Of a stretch of 64,000 nucleotides of DNA, positions 1-10,639 are shown one piece after another. The notes below the pieces were generated by a model. The model ran no database searches, was not told the origin of the DNA, and saw only the letters and a list, made by a program, of their open reading frames with translations. The translations under genes were made by a program, and so were the position numbers. Within the stretch, counting starts at the first letter, position 1; every line of letters starts with the position of its first letter. Source of the stretch: Ailanthus altissimus (Eukaryota; Streptophyta; Magnoliopsida; Sapindales; Simaroubaceae); NCBI GenBank assembly GCA_946807835.1, contig OX327704.1, positions 4,650,001 to 4,714,000 of the forward strand, read 5' to 3'.

Positions 1-1933
1 GACCTTCCACTTCTTTGTCTTGCAGCAAAATCGACATTACTGATCCGTCTGTATGCGGCTTGAAGCCGATAATAGAATCGGGCCTTGGACATGGAGGATA
101 ATAGTTGAATCTGGCAACCAGCATTGCTTTTTCTCCACACATATCCAAGAAGCAATTTTCTTCCAAGTTTAATGACCTTGCCATTGCCTTAAAGAGGATT
201 TCTCTTTTGTCTTCTAACTTTACAGCATATTCATGTATGATTTCCCTGTAGTAAAAATTACCCCAATACTTGTATATTGGTTCAACAATATGGGCATATC
301 ACAACAAGAAAAATGTATATTGACCCACCAATTTTTTTATACTTTGGTCTTAAATGTTTTTTATTTTGGACAATTTGACCCCGCATTCCTCTAGATTTTG
401 GTCCTACCCCTTAACTCAGTTATTAACACAATATAGTTACGTACCTAAAAGTTTGAGGATTATCAGGCCAATATTTGAGATGTCTATAGTTTTGAGGACT
501 TATCAAGAGATTGAATCGGCCAGCCCACTCCGGTACTTGATGTTCTGAAACGATGTCATTACGATAGCCTTCAGATTTGCCATCTTCTCTGCAGTATTTC
601 TGCTTGTTTTCTGAAGGAAGTGCAAAAAATTGCTGCGTAACTTCACGAACTTTTTCTAGAAGTGTGGTCGCTATTCCATGATTGATTACCTGAAAAAAAA
701 ATGGTTGTTTATCTTTATGTCTAGTGCTCATCTCTATCCTCTACTTTAAAAATTAGTTGACAAGAAAAGTTTCGAAAGTACCTTGTCGTCTAATTTCAAA
801 TTCTTGCAGTTGTTACTAAATTAGTTAATTATTAGATGGGGTTTCATATACAATTATGAACGAGAAATTGAAAATCATCAGTTAACAAAGAGGATAAAAG
901 GAAAGCAAGAACTTTTTTTATCAAGTTTACGTAATCTAGAAATTAACTACTTTGATTTTACTTTTAAAATATGAAGAATAACAACCTTTACAAGGGATAT
1001 TTGAAAAAATAAGGAACACAAATTCTTGGCAGAATAGAATAAACTCTATTTTCACCACCTTGATAGATATTTTCAGAGACTTTTCTTTCGCAGTAAAATT
1101 AATGCTTAAACTCACAGTTTTCTATTCAAGATGAGCAAATGCAATGCATAATTACCCATTAACTTGTTAATGAAGTTACAGATTCTGGAAAATCAGCAGA
1201 ATATATGTCTTATATATGCAGCACCCGAACTGATTCTGATGCCATATATATACTGGAATGTCAACTGTCCAAAGCGAAAAGTCAGCTCTACAATAATGCC
1301 ACAAAGGATTACAACTAGACCTGCTCGATTAGAAGCAGGTTGTGATTCCTAACATGATATTCTGAAATTCTTTCTGATTGTTTCTCTCAATACGGATTGT
1401 TCTCTTTATTTCTTTCCTTTCATACAGCATGCTCAACTGATATATAAAGCTCTTTATTAGCTAGCTTACTAATACAGCTATGCCCCTGCTTAGTTTTGAA
1501 GAAAAAAAAGGATAAAAAATTTCGTTTCATTTCAATCTTCTTCTTGGGATGAACTAAAACATAGTTAATCATATAATGACATAATTAATTTAAAATCAAG
1601 CATGCGAGTTAGATCATGAATCAAGTTAATTTACAACGTGCATGTAATTTTTCAACGTATAAATCTAGCTAGATTGAGTATTTTATATAACTTTTCTTTG
1701 CATTTTAATACCTGAAAGGAGCCTCCTAAGCTAAGAGCTGAGTGAAGTTTCTTTAGTTCTTCTCCGTTGTATGATGTTAGGAGACTCATATCAATCACTG
1801 GAATGTCCATCGTCGGTAGAGTAGCATCAAAAACTCCGGCAACTTCTTTGGCTTTGCACATATAATTTTCTACTTCAGGAGAATGAGGAAATTCCTCCAT
1901 CATACTTCTACAATACAAATACCCTAATTTCAA
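1..1933 (-). CDS. 2-oxoglutarate/Fe(II)-dependent dioxygenase, SRG1-like, partial
   Basis: Soluble non-haem iron oxygenase of the plant 2OG dioxygenase superfamily (SRG1 / codeine-demethylase-like group), expected to oxidise a small specialised metabolite; the substrate cannot be told. Exon 1 is 1933-1712 (ends GGSFQ), exon 2 is 689-445 (starts VINHG, ends QTF plus AG), exon 3 runs from 245 past the left edge. All four splice borders are GT/AG and the phases join (222 and 245 nt). Visible family marks: IPVIDMSLL, LGGSFQ/VINHGI, REIIHEYAVKLED, ARFNYYPPCPRPD and FKPHTDGS, whose H and D are the first two iron ligands. The third ligand (His) and the RxS 2OG-binding pair lie beyond the window. The N-terminus is short: about 43 residues precede IPVID if the first ATG is used. 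A TATA box 22-31 bp upstream of that ATG suggests translation may start at Met11 or Met12 (about 1903/1900), or that an upstream exon is missing. No stop or frameshift is seen. [Confidence was not given in the original answer; 0 is a placeholder.]. Confidence 0.
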
Positions 1934-1954
1934 TAGACTTCAACCATCAAACAC

Positions 1955-1964
1955 TATATATATA
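1955..1964 (-). promoter_or_regulatory. TATA-like box of the dioxygenase gene
   Basis: On the minus strand the sequence reads TTTATATATATAG just upstream of exon 1. A start site 25-30 bp downstream would fall near 1930, almost on the first ATG (1933). This is the reason to prefer the Met-Met pair about 30 nt further in as the translation start. AT-rich plant DNA often contains chance TATA strings, so the call is tentative. Confidence 0.35.
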
Positions 1965-1965
1965 A

Positions 1966-2140
1966 AGGCATTTTAGTCTAAATATACATAAATCTGATTT
2001 TAAAACAATTTTAAAAACAACATCTAGGAAAATGAGCAGCAGCCATCGATCACCATGGCCACCACTCCGCCACAGTTTGACGGCGACACCTTATTGTCTC
2101 CCCAACCTAATTTCAAAGTACCCACCTCATTTGTGCTTTT
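1966..2140. repeat. Direct repeat R, copy 1 (partner at 2806-2979)
   Basis: Aligns to 2806-2979 at a constant offset of 840 bp, with only scattered substitutions and one single-base gap near the end. Shared blocks include AACAATTTTAAAAACAACAT, AAAATGAGCAGCAG and TAATTTCAAAGTACCCA. The block starts just upstream of the dioxygenase TATA box, so promoter-proximal DNA may have been duplicated. No coding function recognised. Confidence 0.8.
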
Positions 2141-2164
2141 CACAGATCAAAGGAGGTTTTACAA

Positions 2165-2800
2165 CCTATAGTAAAGTTCAGTACTGGTTCTTAAATTGAG
2201 GCTTGCAACCAGCCGAGAAGTATCTAATCTTGCCTTTTTCCAAATAACAAAATATGGATTTGCGATATGCTCTAGTGAATCAGATTTCAATGTCAGTTTC
2301 GATTTATTCAGAAATTAAGTAGAAACATTCATGTGTTTGAGATTTCCAAGAAGAAAGATTGTTCGATCCAGTTTAATTTATCTTGTAAAGGCAAAAGTGA
2401 TGAAAGTACATTGTGATGATGAAGACAAGGCTAGATTTTTCATAGATTATGCTCTGATAGCAAGTTGAAGGTTGAGAATATGCAAAAACTAGTGTTTGTT
2501 CTCAATAAAATCTAGTAAGAAAATGGCAAGAAAATCTTTGAGAGAAAAAGAATGAACAAAAGCTCAAACTTTTATTAATGATCAAACGTAGTAAAAATTG
2601 TTCTATTAACACTTTTAATTATACAAATCAAGTGGAGAATAAATCAAAGGCCTAAAGAAAATTTTACCCCTTGAATTTGATCTAAACAATTTTGCTCCAA
2701 TTACATTCAAAATGTCCAATTTTACCTCCATTCATTAAATTTTTTTCTATTCATAATGTCAAATTTTACCTTAATTTATTAATTTTTTTAGTTTAAACAA
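2165..2800 (-). pseudogene. Copia retrotransposon relic: LTR end, PBS and gag start
   Basis: Read on the minus strand, an LTR-like tail (about 2800-2463, containing AATAAAAG) is followed by TTGCTATCAGAGC near 2462-2450, a one-mismatch form of the initiator-Met tRNA primer site TTGGTATCAGAGC. Downstream, broken frames keep Copia gag marks: KLDRT, then about 60 codons later NPYFVIWKKARLD, which resembles the usual NP..W.R.D region. The frames are shifted and end near 2165. No pol part is visible. The relic sits between the two copies of direct repeat R. Confidence 0.55.
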
Positions 2801-2805
2801 ACTAA

Positions 2806-2979
2806 AGACATTTTAATTTAATTATACATAAATTTGATTTTAGAACAATTTTAAAAACAACATCTAATAAAATGAGCAGCAGTCACCGACCACCATGACC
2901 ATAGATCCATCACAGGTTGACGGTGGCACCTTATCATCTCCCCTACTTAATTTCAAAGTACCCAACAATTTGTGCTCCT
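2806..2979. repeat. Direct repeat R, copy 2
   Basis: Second copy of the 1966-2140 block in the same orientation, 840 bp downstream. Its tail ATTTCAAAGTACC is repeated once more at about 2981-2993. The two copies bracket a Copia relic, but they are not LTRs of it: the PBS lies inside the bracket and faces away from a matching LTR border. Confidence 0.8.
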
Positions 2980-2993
2980 AATTTCAAAGTACC

Positions 2994-3689
2994 AACTTAA
3001 TTTAGAGTGTATATTTATATGATGAATACATATATAAATAATTAATTACAGAATTAAAAAAATATCATTATTAAAATTTTTAGATTAAATTTTTGAAGTA
3101 CACATGAAATAAACTTATTAGCAAATTTAATAATCAACTTGAATGTGTTTGATTAGTTAGAATGATAGTATAATCTAGCACTGATTTAACTCTTTAAATC
3201 ATTAGATTAACTCTTAATCTAATTAAATTAATTTATTTTATATTTTATTCAACACTTGAGCAATTAAAAATAAATCTATTTTGATTATTACAATTAATAG
3301 TCATTTTGTTTTTGTTGTAATATTTTAATACTTAAAACACAAAACTAACAATTTCAATTAAAATAGTTGGCCGTCAAATGTAAAATCTAAAACAAAAAAA
3401 ATTGAATTTTAAATTTTATTTGTATTTAATTTAACTATTCACTTAACTAAGTTAACATTTAACTTTAATTGAGTTAAATTAACATAACTCTTAAGTTAAT
3501 AAATATTCAACTAACTTAACTCTAGAGTTAACTATTAACTATAATTAAGTTAATATTTATTTAATAATAAAAATAAAATATCTAGATATTTATTTAACCT
3601 AACCATAATTAACAATTAATTATAATTGAGTTAATAACAAAATATCTTTTAACCTAACCCTTTAGTAAACAATTAACCATAGATAAATT
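2994..3689. other. AT-rich stretch without recognised content
   Basis: About 700 bp of low-complexity AT-rich DNA with many short TTAACT/AGTTAA and TTAATTAA-type strings. No frame, RNA gene, primer site or clear terminal repeat was found on either strand. Confidence 0.5.
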
Positions 3690-3848
3690 AACTTTTTATT
3701 TAATTATCAAACAAAATTATTTCCAATTCAGCATGGCATTCAAAAACATATTTTTGATATATAATTTCATAGAGTGTAATATACTTAATAATGATTTTTT
3801 ATGCTAAAAAATTGATACGAGAGTTTGAATAAAGAAAAGAAGGTTCAG

Positions 3849-3872
3849 ATATATATATATATATATATATAT
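3849..3872. repeat. (AT)n microsatellite
   Basis: Twelve uninterrupted AT units inside repeat copy C. The orthologous spots in copies A and B are short T runs, so the array expanded after the copies separated. Confidence 0.9.
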
Positions 3873-4030
3873 TTTGGTCTCAACACATCGAATTTGTACT
3901 AGAGATATGAGAAATGTCGAACATTTGCTTCTGGGAACAGTTATAATTCAAAAGTCAGGCAACAAGTATGAGCATGGCAAAGTGAAAAAAGTTGATTATA
4001 AGGTCTAGTATCTAAGTAAGATGAGATAAC

Positions 4031-4753
4031 TGTTGAATAAATTTATTTTACATACTATTTCAATCATATTTAATTTTATATTATATATCATATATAAAAG
4101 CCGTAGTACATATTAATAATATATATAAGTAAAATATGGAGTAAAGAAAAATAAGTTTAGTTTTGAGCATAAAGAGATATGCTAATAATATTATCTTAAA
4201 GCTAAATACTAATCATCTCGTGCGGATAATGATAGATTTATATAACTTTAAAATTTAATTTTATATTTATAGCCGCTCTCTTTAATGAGCATGATCACCA
4301 AAAAATAAAATCAAATCTTTATTCTCATAGTTACTCAAAACACAAATAAAAAATATATTATTTATATATAGAACACTTCTAATTTTTTTTTTCCTTTTCG
4401 TCACTTTCACATACTATTAATAAGAATGGGCTAGCTCCATTTATAGAACGGTAGTTTATGTACTAATTTTAATATTTAATAAGAATAATTTAATATCTTA
4501 TAACTAATTTTTATAAAAATAATTTAATATATTATAACTCCTTCAAAAATTTAAAAACACTCAACTACCAAATAATAATAATATTTAAATTTTATAACTC
4601 CAAAAAATTTAACCTAAGTTTAATAATCAATTTAAATATATTATAATTACTATATAATAACAATTTATAACTTATAACTTACAATATAAAAATTGTATTC
4701 AAATTATGTAATTTATAAAATATTTAAAAGTTTTTTAAAACTTTTCTCTAACA
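4031..4753 (+). mobile_element. Solo LTR, 723 bp, with 5-bp target duplication
   Basis: Begins TGTTGAATAA and ends CTCTAACA, giving the TGTT/AACA inverted ends of an LTR. It is flanked by ATAAC (4026-4030) and ATAAT (4754-4758), one mismatch. Repeat copy B preserves the empty site at about 17083-17092: ATAAC followed directly by AAGGTG, which is what follows the right-hand duplication here. No internal domain and no coding frame, so it is a solo LTR rather than a full element. The parent family was not identified. Orientation is not known from the sequence; plus is by convention. Confidence 0.85.
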
Positions 4754-5215
4754 ATAATAAGGTGTTAAATTATTAATGGAGGTTGAATGCAGAGGAGATA
4801 TGTTCAGAGTCTCTGAGGGATTTGGTTGCCAAGGATTGGCAAACTTCTAATGTTATGGTAGATATAAGATTTTGCACAAAGTATTTTGCAAAGTAGAATT
4901 AGAATCAGGGGATACATTGGCTAATATTTCAAGGACCCTTAACGCTCAAATTAGTTGAGGACTCTTTAGATGAGAAAACAAGATAGAAAATCATGAGCTT
5001 GGTGATATTATAAAAAAGGAATAGGATAATATTGTGCTTGCATAGGAAAAGGGAGGTAAAAGCTCGTGATGAGCACTTAACTAGCAGCGAAGCACGCCCT
5101 AAATTAGCTTTATTTTCTCTCAACTAAAAGAAAAGCGCCACAACTCCCCCACCATTGCCATAGGAGAGAAGCCCATTTTTTTGGCCTCTCTCCGATGGAG
5201 CTCCTCTTCTCTTTT

Positions 5216-7022
5216 TAGGGATGAAAACGGACCGATTTAGAATGGATACTATTAAATTTGTATCCATATTTACTTAAAAAATTAAATATTAAATTCTTCT
5301 TAAATTCATTACGAATTTAGAGTATTATTATTAAACTTATACTTGTAAGTATGTACTTATTACCAAACTTACAATGAATTATTTATGAATTTTAAATAAG
5401 TTTTGAGTTAATATAATAAAAAATAAAATTATAGCCTTAATTTAATTGAGAATTCATAAAATTTAGCTATTAAATAATATCAATTATAATTCTAATTTTC
5501 TTTACGTTAAATATTTTAATTTTATTCTAATTTCAATTTTAATTAAATTAAATATTATAATTTCAAATTCAAATTCGATTTTAATTACGTTAAATATTAT
5601 AATTTCAATTACGTTAAATATTTTTTAATTCTAATTATATTAAATATTATAATTTTAAATCCAATTTCAATTTTAATTACGTTAAATATTATAACTTCAA
5701 ATCTAATTTCGATTTCAATTGCGTTAATATTATAATTATAATTTCAATTTCGATATCAATTACGTTAACTATTATAATTCCTATTCCATTTTTAATTTTA
5801 ATTATGCTAAAATATTATAATTTTAATTATAATTTTGATTTCACTTATATTAAATATTATAATTCTAAATCAAATTTTGATTTCAATTATATTAAAATTT
5901 ATAATTTTAATTCAAAATTTTAATTTTAATTACATTAAATGTTATAATTCAAAATTTAATTTTGATTTTAACTACATTAACTGTTATAATTTCAATTCTA
6001 AATTTAAATTTTAATTACATTAAATGTTATAATTCAAAATTTAATTTTGATTTTAATTACATTAAATATTATAATTGTGATTCTATTATTAAATTCAGTT
6101 ATGTTAAATGTTATAATTTTAAATTCTATTTCGATTTTAATTATATTAAATATTATAATTCTAAATCTAATTTTCATTTTAATTACGTTAAATACTATAT
6201 TTCAAATTCCAATTCCAATTTCGATTTCAGTTACGTTAAATATCATTATTTTAAATTTAATTTTAATTTTAATTACATTAAATGTCATAACTCCCAATCC
6301 ATTTTCGATTTCAATTAAATTAAATATTATAATTATAATTCTAATTTTGATAATTGAGTGTTATAATTCCAAATTCAATTTCAATTATGTAAAATATTTT
6401 AATTCCAATTCTAATTCTAATTTTATTTATATTAAATCTTATAATTATAAATTCAATTTCAATTTCAATTGTGTTAGATGGTAGAATTTCAAATCTAATT
6501 TTCATGTCAATTACATTAAATATTATCATTCTAAACCCAATTTCATTTTTAATTTTAATTACGTTAAATATTTAATTTCAATTATAATTAAAATTTCAAT
6601 TGCGTTCAATATTATAATTCTAAATCCAATTTCAATTACGTTAAATACTCTAATTTTAATTTCAATTACGTTAAATACTATAATTTCATTTTCAATTTCA
6701 TTTATAATCATTAGTCTATTTGAACTAATTTTATTTATTTTTTATTGAACGGTACGAGCAATATCAAACCAAATCTAGACATTTTGATGTGAGCTAAAAA
6801 AAATGTAAAATAAATCAACTCATATTTTTATTTTTCTCTAATTTTTTTTTAAAAAAAATTTAGTATGTGCGGATACCCATTTCGGGTATCCACGAATTTT
6901 TTACCAAATTCATACTTGTACCAACTTTATTGTGGGTTTTAATTTTGTATACCAAACCCGCTCCAACACTTACCAAATCATTCCTAATGCAGGCGGATTT
7001 GCAAATTTTTTTGCCATCTCTA
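5216..7022. mobile_element. hAT-like non-autonomous element (TAGGGATG ends)
   Basis: Starts TAGGGATGAAAACGGACCG and ends GCCATCTCTA, an imperfect TAGGGATGG-type terminal inverted repeat that is widespread in plant hAT-related non-autonomous elements. Sub-terminal GGATAC/GTATCC blocks occur at both sides (GGATACTATT near 5242; CGGATACCCATTTCGGGTAT near 6870). No transposase frame. Most of the interior is a 42-bp minisatellite. The flanking 8-mers agree at only 4 of 8 bases, so the target duplication is not convincing and the right border is the weaker one. Confidence 0.45.
5430..6720. repeat. AT-rich minisatellite, about 42-bp unit, roughly 29 copies
   Basis: A degenerate unit built on AATTACGTTAAATATTATAA followed by a run of TTTCAATTTT-like blocks recurs every 41-44 bp (for example near 5585, 5635, 5677, 5720, 5758, 5803, 5846, 5888, 5929, 5970). 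Because the unit is close to 14 codons, several frames stay open by chance and encode a Tyr/Asn/Phe/Lys-rich repeat peptide; these are not genes. Confidence 0.85.
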
Positions 7023-8065
7023 CCCCTTCCATTCTCCTCCAATCTTCCCCACTATCTCCGTAGATCCTCCCATTTCCTCTCGGTTTGGCGTCGTGGTGTA
7101 TTCCCTTATCGCCGTCAAGTGTTCCTGCTTTTGCAAAGTCATTTTGAGTTCCAGTGTGCTTTCTCATCCTCCCGTGAACTCACCGGTGCTTTCCTAGTCT
7201 TCCTTTGCTTTAGTTTGCCATGACAACCTTCATGGCACCCATTGCCGGATCTTTGCCACCATTTGCAGTGTTTCCCTTGACTTTATTTGGCACAGATAGG
7301 ATCAAAGAGGCGACTTCAGTTGGTCCGGCCACTAACCCCTCTTGAAGCGTTCCCCAGCCACGTCGTGCAGCTTGGGTTCCCAACTTTCCTCAGCCTTGTT
7401 CCATTGTTTCTCAACATCCTTGGCAGCCGCTTGGACCTCATCGTCAACGACTCCAGCACGGGTTGGTGCACTCTTTGGTTTCAATCCCTGCCGGCCGCTG
7501 GATTTTAGTTCCTCCGATGATTCTTGTTAATTCACGGATACCAGAAAAATTATGGCCATTTGTTTGGTTTTAGTATTAAGATCTATGATTTAGCCAATTT
7601 TCGCTGATCCTCGCCGAATGTCCATTGGTTGCTGTCACCTTCTTTTCCTTCTGTAATCTCCGGCCCCTCAATTACCACTGACTATGTCGCCCTTTTGCTG
7701 GGTTACTATTGGTGTTTAATAATGATTTTTTTTTATAGTTTTATGTTTAGAATAAATCCTAATAATTTCTCTCTTAAACATGTTTAAGGGATCTGTATGT
7801 TCCTCTTTATGAGGTCTGTTAATTTTCTTTCTTTGGAAAGATCTATATTTTCTTTTGTCGTATTCCTATTATGGGGATATCTTTACCCTATATAGGTATG
7901 ATTATTACTATTCTTTGCAAGAGTTTTAGTTCAAGAAAGTCTCAATATGTACTCATTCTTTTATATCATGGTAATTCTTTGATTATAGTATCGAAGGTCC
8001 TTTGATGTATTATTCTTGATTATTATCAATGATATATATCATTATCTTTCAAAAAACAAAAACTA
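7023..8065 (+). pseudogene. LINE-like or processed-transcript remnant with A-rich tail
   Basis: The left 700 bp are much richer in GC than anything nearby, with pyrimidine-rich 5'UTR-like sequence (CTTCCATTCTCCTCCAATC). The right part is T-rich, and the unit ends ATATCATTATCTTTC followed by an A-rich tail (AAAAAACAAAAA), the form seen at the 3' ends of plant LINEs and processed transcripts. No endonuclease or reverse transcriptase frame is present, and no product was recognised in the short open frames. A GC-rich piece at about 5076-5215 may be its 5' part, separated by the hAT-like element. Confidence 0.3.
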
Positions 8066-8103
8066 GCATGAATGCTAATACCATTAGCATTAAAAAAAAA
8101 TCT

Positions 8104-8890
8104 TGTTTAATAAAATAAACATAACGGATGTTAAATTATCTTGTTCATAATTATATGTATATGAATAGAAGATTATCTCAATTTCTCGTTTTGATCAACC
8201 TTGAATTGAATGGCTGCAATCTTTTCTATTATTCTTAATCTTCAACTCACATGTGTGGGTATGTAAATCTTTTCTTAATCGTCAAACTCATACATACCTG
8301 CATGGTAACCTAATCCCATTTTTACGTAAAAATATGTAAAACAATTATTATTATGGTTACTTTAACTACTCTCAACCTCTCCTATATATAGGAATCTCCA
8401 TTGGGTATTTAGAGTTTGATTAAGATTTGAGCTAGTAAAGGGATTGTAAGATTCATGGGCTTCTTAGCTCTAACTTAAATTACTTATTCTAGTTATCTCA
8501 TGACTCACTAGTTCTTTTAAATTAACCCAAACTATTCCATTAAAAGTTAAATGTTACAATCTAATAACCCATGTTAAATTGATAAAGCCCATTTCAAGTA
8601 AAATCCTTTTAATTAAATTAGACTTGGCTTTAGACCAATAATAACCAGTTAATTGACATTTTAATTGATATCTATAATTAAAATTAGACCATAGAAAAAT
8701 ATCTTACTTCTTTAATTACTTATTTATTCTTAAGTCACTGAATGTTCTAATAATTATTTTTTTAATATGTCTATATTTGTAAATAAATTTATAGATGAAT
8801 ATAATTATTTAATAAATAATTTATTTAAAAAATTATTGCTACATATTCAAATGATCAAGTACTGCAATTAGCTTAGATGGACATTATTTT
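8104..8890 (+). repeat. Dispersed repeat D, copy 1 (inverted partner at 60130-60962)
   Basis: Aligns end to end with the reverse complement of 60130-60962. Shared blocks include CTTGTTCATAATTATAT, CAATCTTTTCT, CTTAATC-TC-AACTCA, TATATATAGG-ATCT, GAGTTTGATTA, AATTAAATTAGACTTG and TTGTAAATAAATTTA. The central CTATATATAG could be an LTR TATA box, but no TG/CA ends, PBS or target duplication could be fixed. No coding frame. Confidence 0.75.
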
Positions 8891-10165
8891 TTAGATATAG
8901 ATTTAAATTTTGGTATAGGTCAAGGGTTTGAACTCCAGTAGAGGTCAGGATAGTTTTATTTCTTTTTGTTGTTGAGAGGTAATCATTTTATAGTTAGATA
9001 GAGATTTGAATTTTAGTAGAGGTAAAAATAATTTTACTTTCTCCGATTATTGAGAGGTAATTATTTTATTATTTGGTAATCTCTGTAAAGGTCAAGACAA
9101 TTTTATTTTCTTCGATTGTTGAAAGGTGGTTATCCCATTATTAGGCAGAGATTCAAACCTTAATATAGGTCAAGACAGTTTTCTTTTCTCTAGTTATTGA
9201 GAGTTAGTTATCTAATTATTAGGCATTGACAACTATTAATATTAATTTATCTTTGAACTATGATATTAAGAGGTAGTTATTTAATTGTTAAACAGTAATT
9301 ATTGACAACTTTTATAATTTGAACTATAATACTGATATTTAAAATTTGCAATGCAATATTTGTATTTTAAAAAATAAATAATAAAACCACTAATCTAACG
9401 GTTGCACGCATAGTCTAACACAACCATGAATTGGATTGGAAATCACCTGTGGGTGCTCAGTTTGGGTCCAAGCACAAAGCCCAACAAACATTGCACTGCC
9501 TGACTTCAATGATTTGTGCTTGTTAGATTTTTTTTAATGAAACTAGCGTTTAATTGCTTTTTTTTTAAGACTCCTTATCATCTCCCCGACCTAAGTAACA
9601 ATCAAAAATTTTTGTATTTAATTTTATGTGAAAAATCATAATTTTTTTGAGAAATAAATAACTTTTAAACAAAGTTAATTCCGACTGAGCATGGCATTCA
9701 GAAACATATTCTGATATATAATATCATACTGCAATATACTTAATAATTATTTTTATATGCTAAAAGTTAATATGAGAGATTGAATGAAGGAAAAAAAAGG
9801 TTTACAGTTTTGTTTTTTTGGTCTCAACACCTCGAATTTGTACTAGAGATATGAGAAATGTCGAACGTTTGCTTCTGAGTAGAGTTATAATTCAAGAGTC
9901 GGGCAACAAGTATGAGCACGGCAAAGTAAAAAACAAAAAGGTTGATTATAAAGGTCTAACAAATTTATGGGGGTTGAATGTAAAGGAGATATGCTTTGGG
10001 TCTTTGGGGGATTTGATTGCCAAGGGGTTGGCAGACTCCTTATGTTATAGTGGATATAGGGATTTGCAGAAAGTAACTTGCAAAATAGAATTAGAGCCAG
10101 GAGATATATTGGCTAATCCAACAAACCCCCTCCAACGCTTAGGACTCTTTAGATAAGAAAATTTT
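8890..10165 (+). repeat. Unknown repeat unit, copy A
   Basis: Near-colinear with copy B (16035-17345) about 7.1 kb away in the same orientation. Diagnostic blocks are ATTGGATTGGAAATCACC, TGTGGGTGCTCAGTTTGGG, CAAACATTGCACTGC and the segment shared with copy C. The first 400 bp are a tandem array of about 75-bp units (TTGAGAGGTAATTATTTTAT) repeated near 8975, 9049, 9120, 9200 and 9270. The frame 9818-10156 is the longest open piece (112 codons) but resembles no known protein. A lacks about 30 bp (around AGTATCTAAGTGAGAT) present in B and C. Function unknown. Confidence 0.75.
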
Positions 10166-10639
10166 AAGTTTGAGAAAAAAGAAATAATTGTCTTTATAAA
10201 TTCTTACTAAATACTATCAAACTTAAGATTTTGCTAATTCTTGAGCAATAAAAAGAACACAAATAAATTATTCTTAACTCAAATTAAAATAAAAACTCAT
10301 AAATAAAATATGCTAGATTGATTAGATGATCATAATCATTGTCTTAAAGGTATTGAAATGGTACAAGTCTTTTTAGAATTTAATAAATAATTTTTAATGA
10401 TTCATAATACCATTCATCAAGTTCGTCTTTTTTTCCTACAATTAATCATTTTGTGTACGTGCAATAAGCAAGTAAAGAATCAAATGATACTTATATTTAC
10501 TTAATAACTTAAAATAGTTATTGCTCAAAACATAATATGAAGAATATATTAACCAATCAGACCAACAAGAACCCATAAACTAACAAGACCAGACAATTCT
10601 AAAAGATCACATTGGTTTATTCTTGATGACGTTCTACTC

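Larger units (their letters stand above)
3690..5075 (+). repeat. Unknown repeat unit, copy C (split by a solo LTR)
   Basis: Matches copies A (about 9660-10165) and B (about 16780-17345) through GCATGGCATTCA, CGAATTTGTACTAGAGATAT, AAATGTCGAAC, GGCAACAAGTATGAGCA and, after the inserted LTR, GGAGATATG, TTGGTTGCCAAGG and ACTCTTTAGAT. The tail (GAAATCATGAGCTTG to GGGAGGTAAAA) is shared only with B. A frame in copy A stays open for 112 codons but matches no family I know. This copy also has an (AT)12 microsatellite at 3849-3872 where A and B have T-rich DNA. Confidence 0.7.

Noticed and set aside
1966..2979. Blocks R1 and R2 as LTRs of a small retrotransposon
   Set aside because: No TG/CA ends or target duplication; the PBS between them has the wrong position relative to either block.
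5962..6484. Open frames of 118 and 145 codons in the AT-rich array
   Set aside because: They follow the 42-bp minisatellite unit in more than one frame, with repetitive Asn/Tyr/Phe/Ile content and no family; frames stay open only because the unit is near a multiple of three.
5430..6720. Possible CRISPR-like array because of regular spacing
   Set aside because: The whole unit is repeated with no unique spacers, units are degenerate, and the context is plant nuclear DNA.
9818..10156. 112-codon frame in repeat copy A as a host gene
   Set aside because: The same sequence is frameshifted or deleted in copies B and C and resembles no protein; kept as part of the repeat and flagged as unknown.
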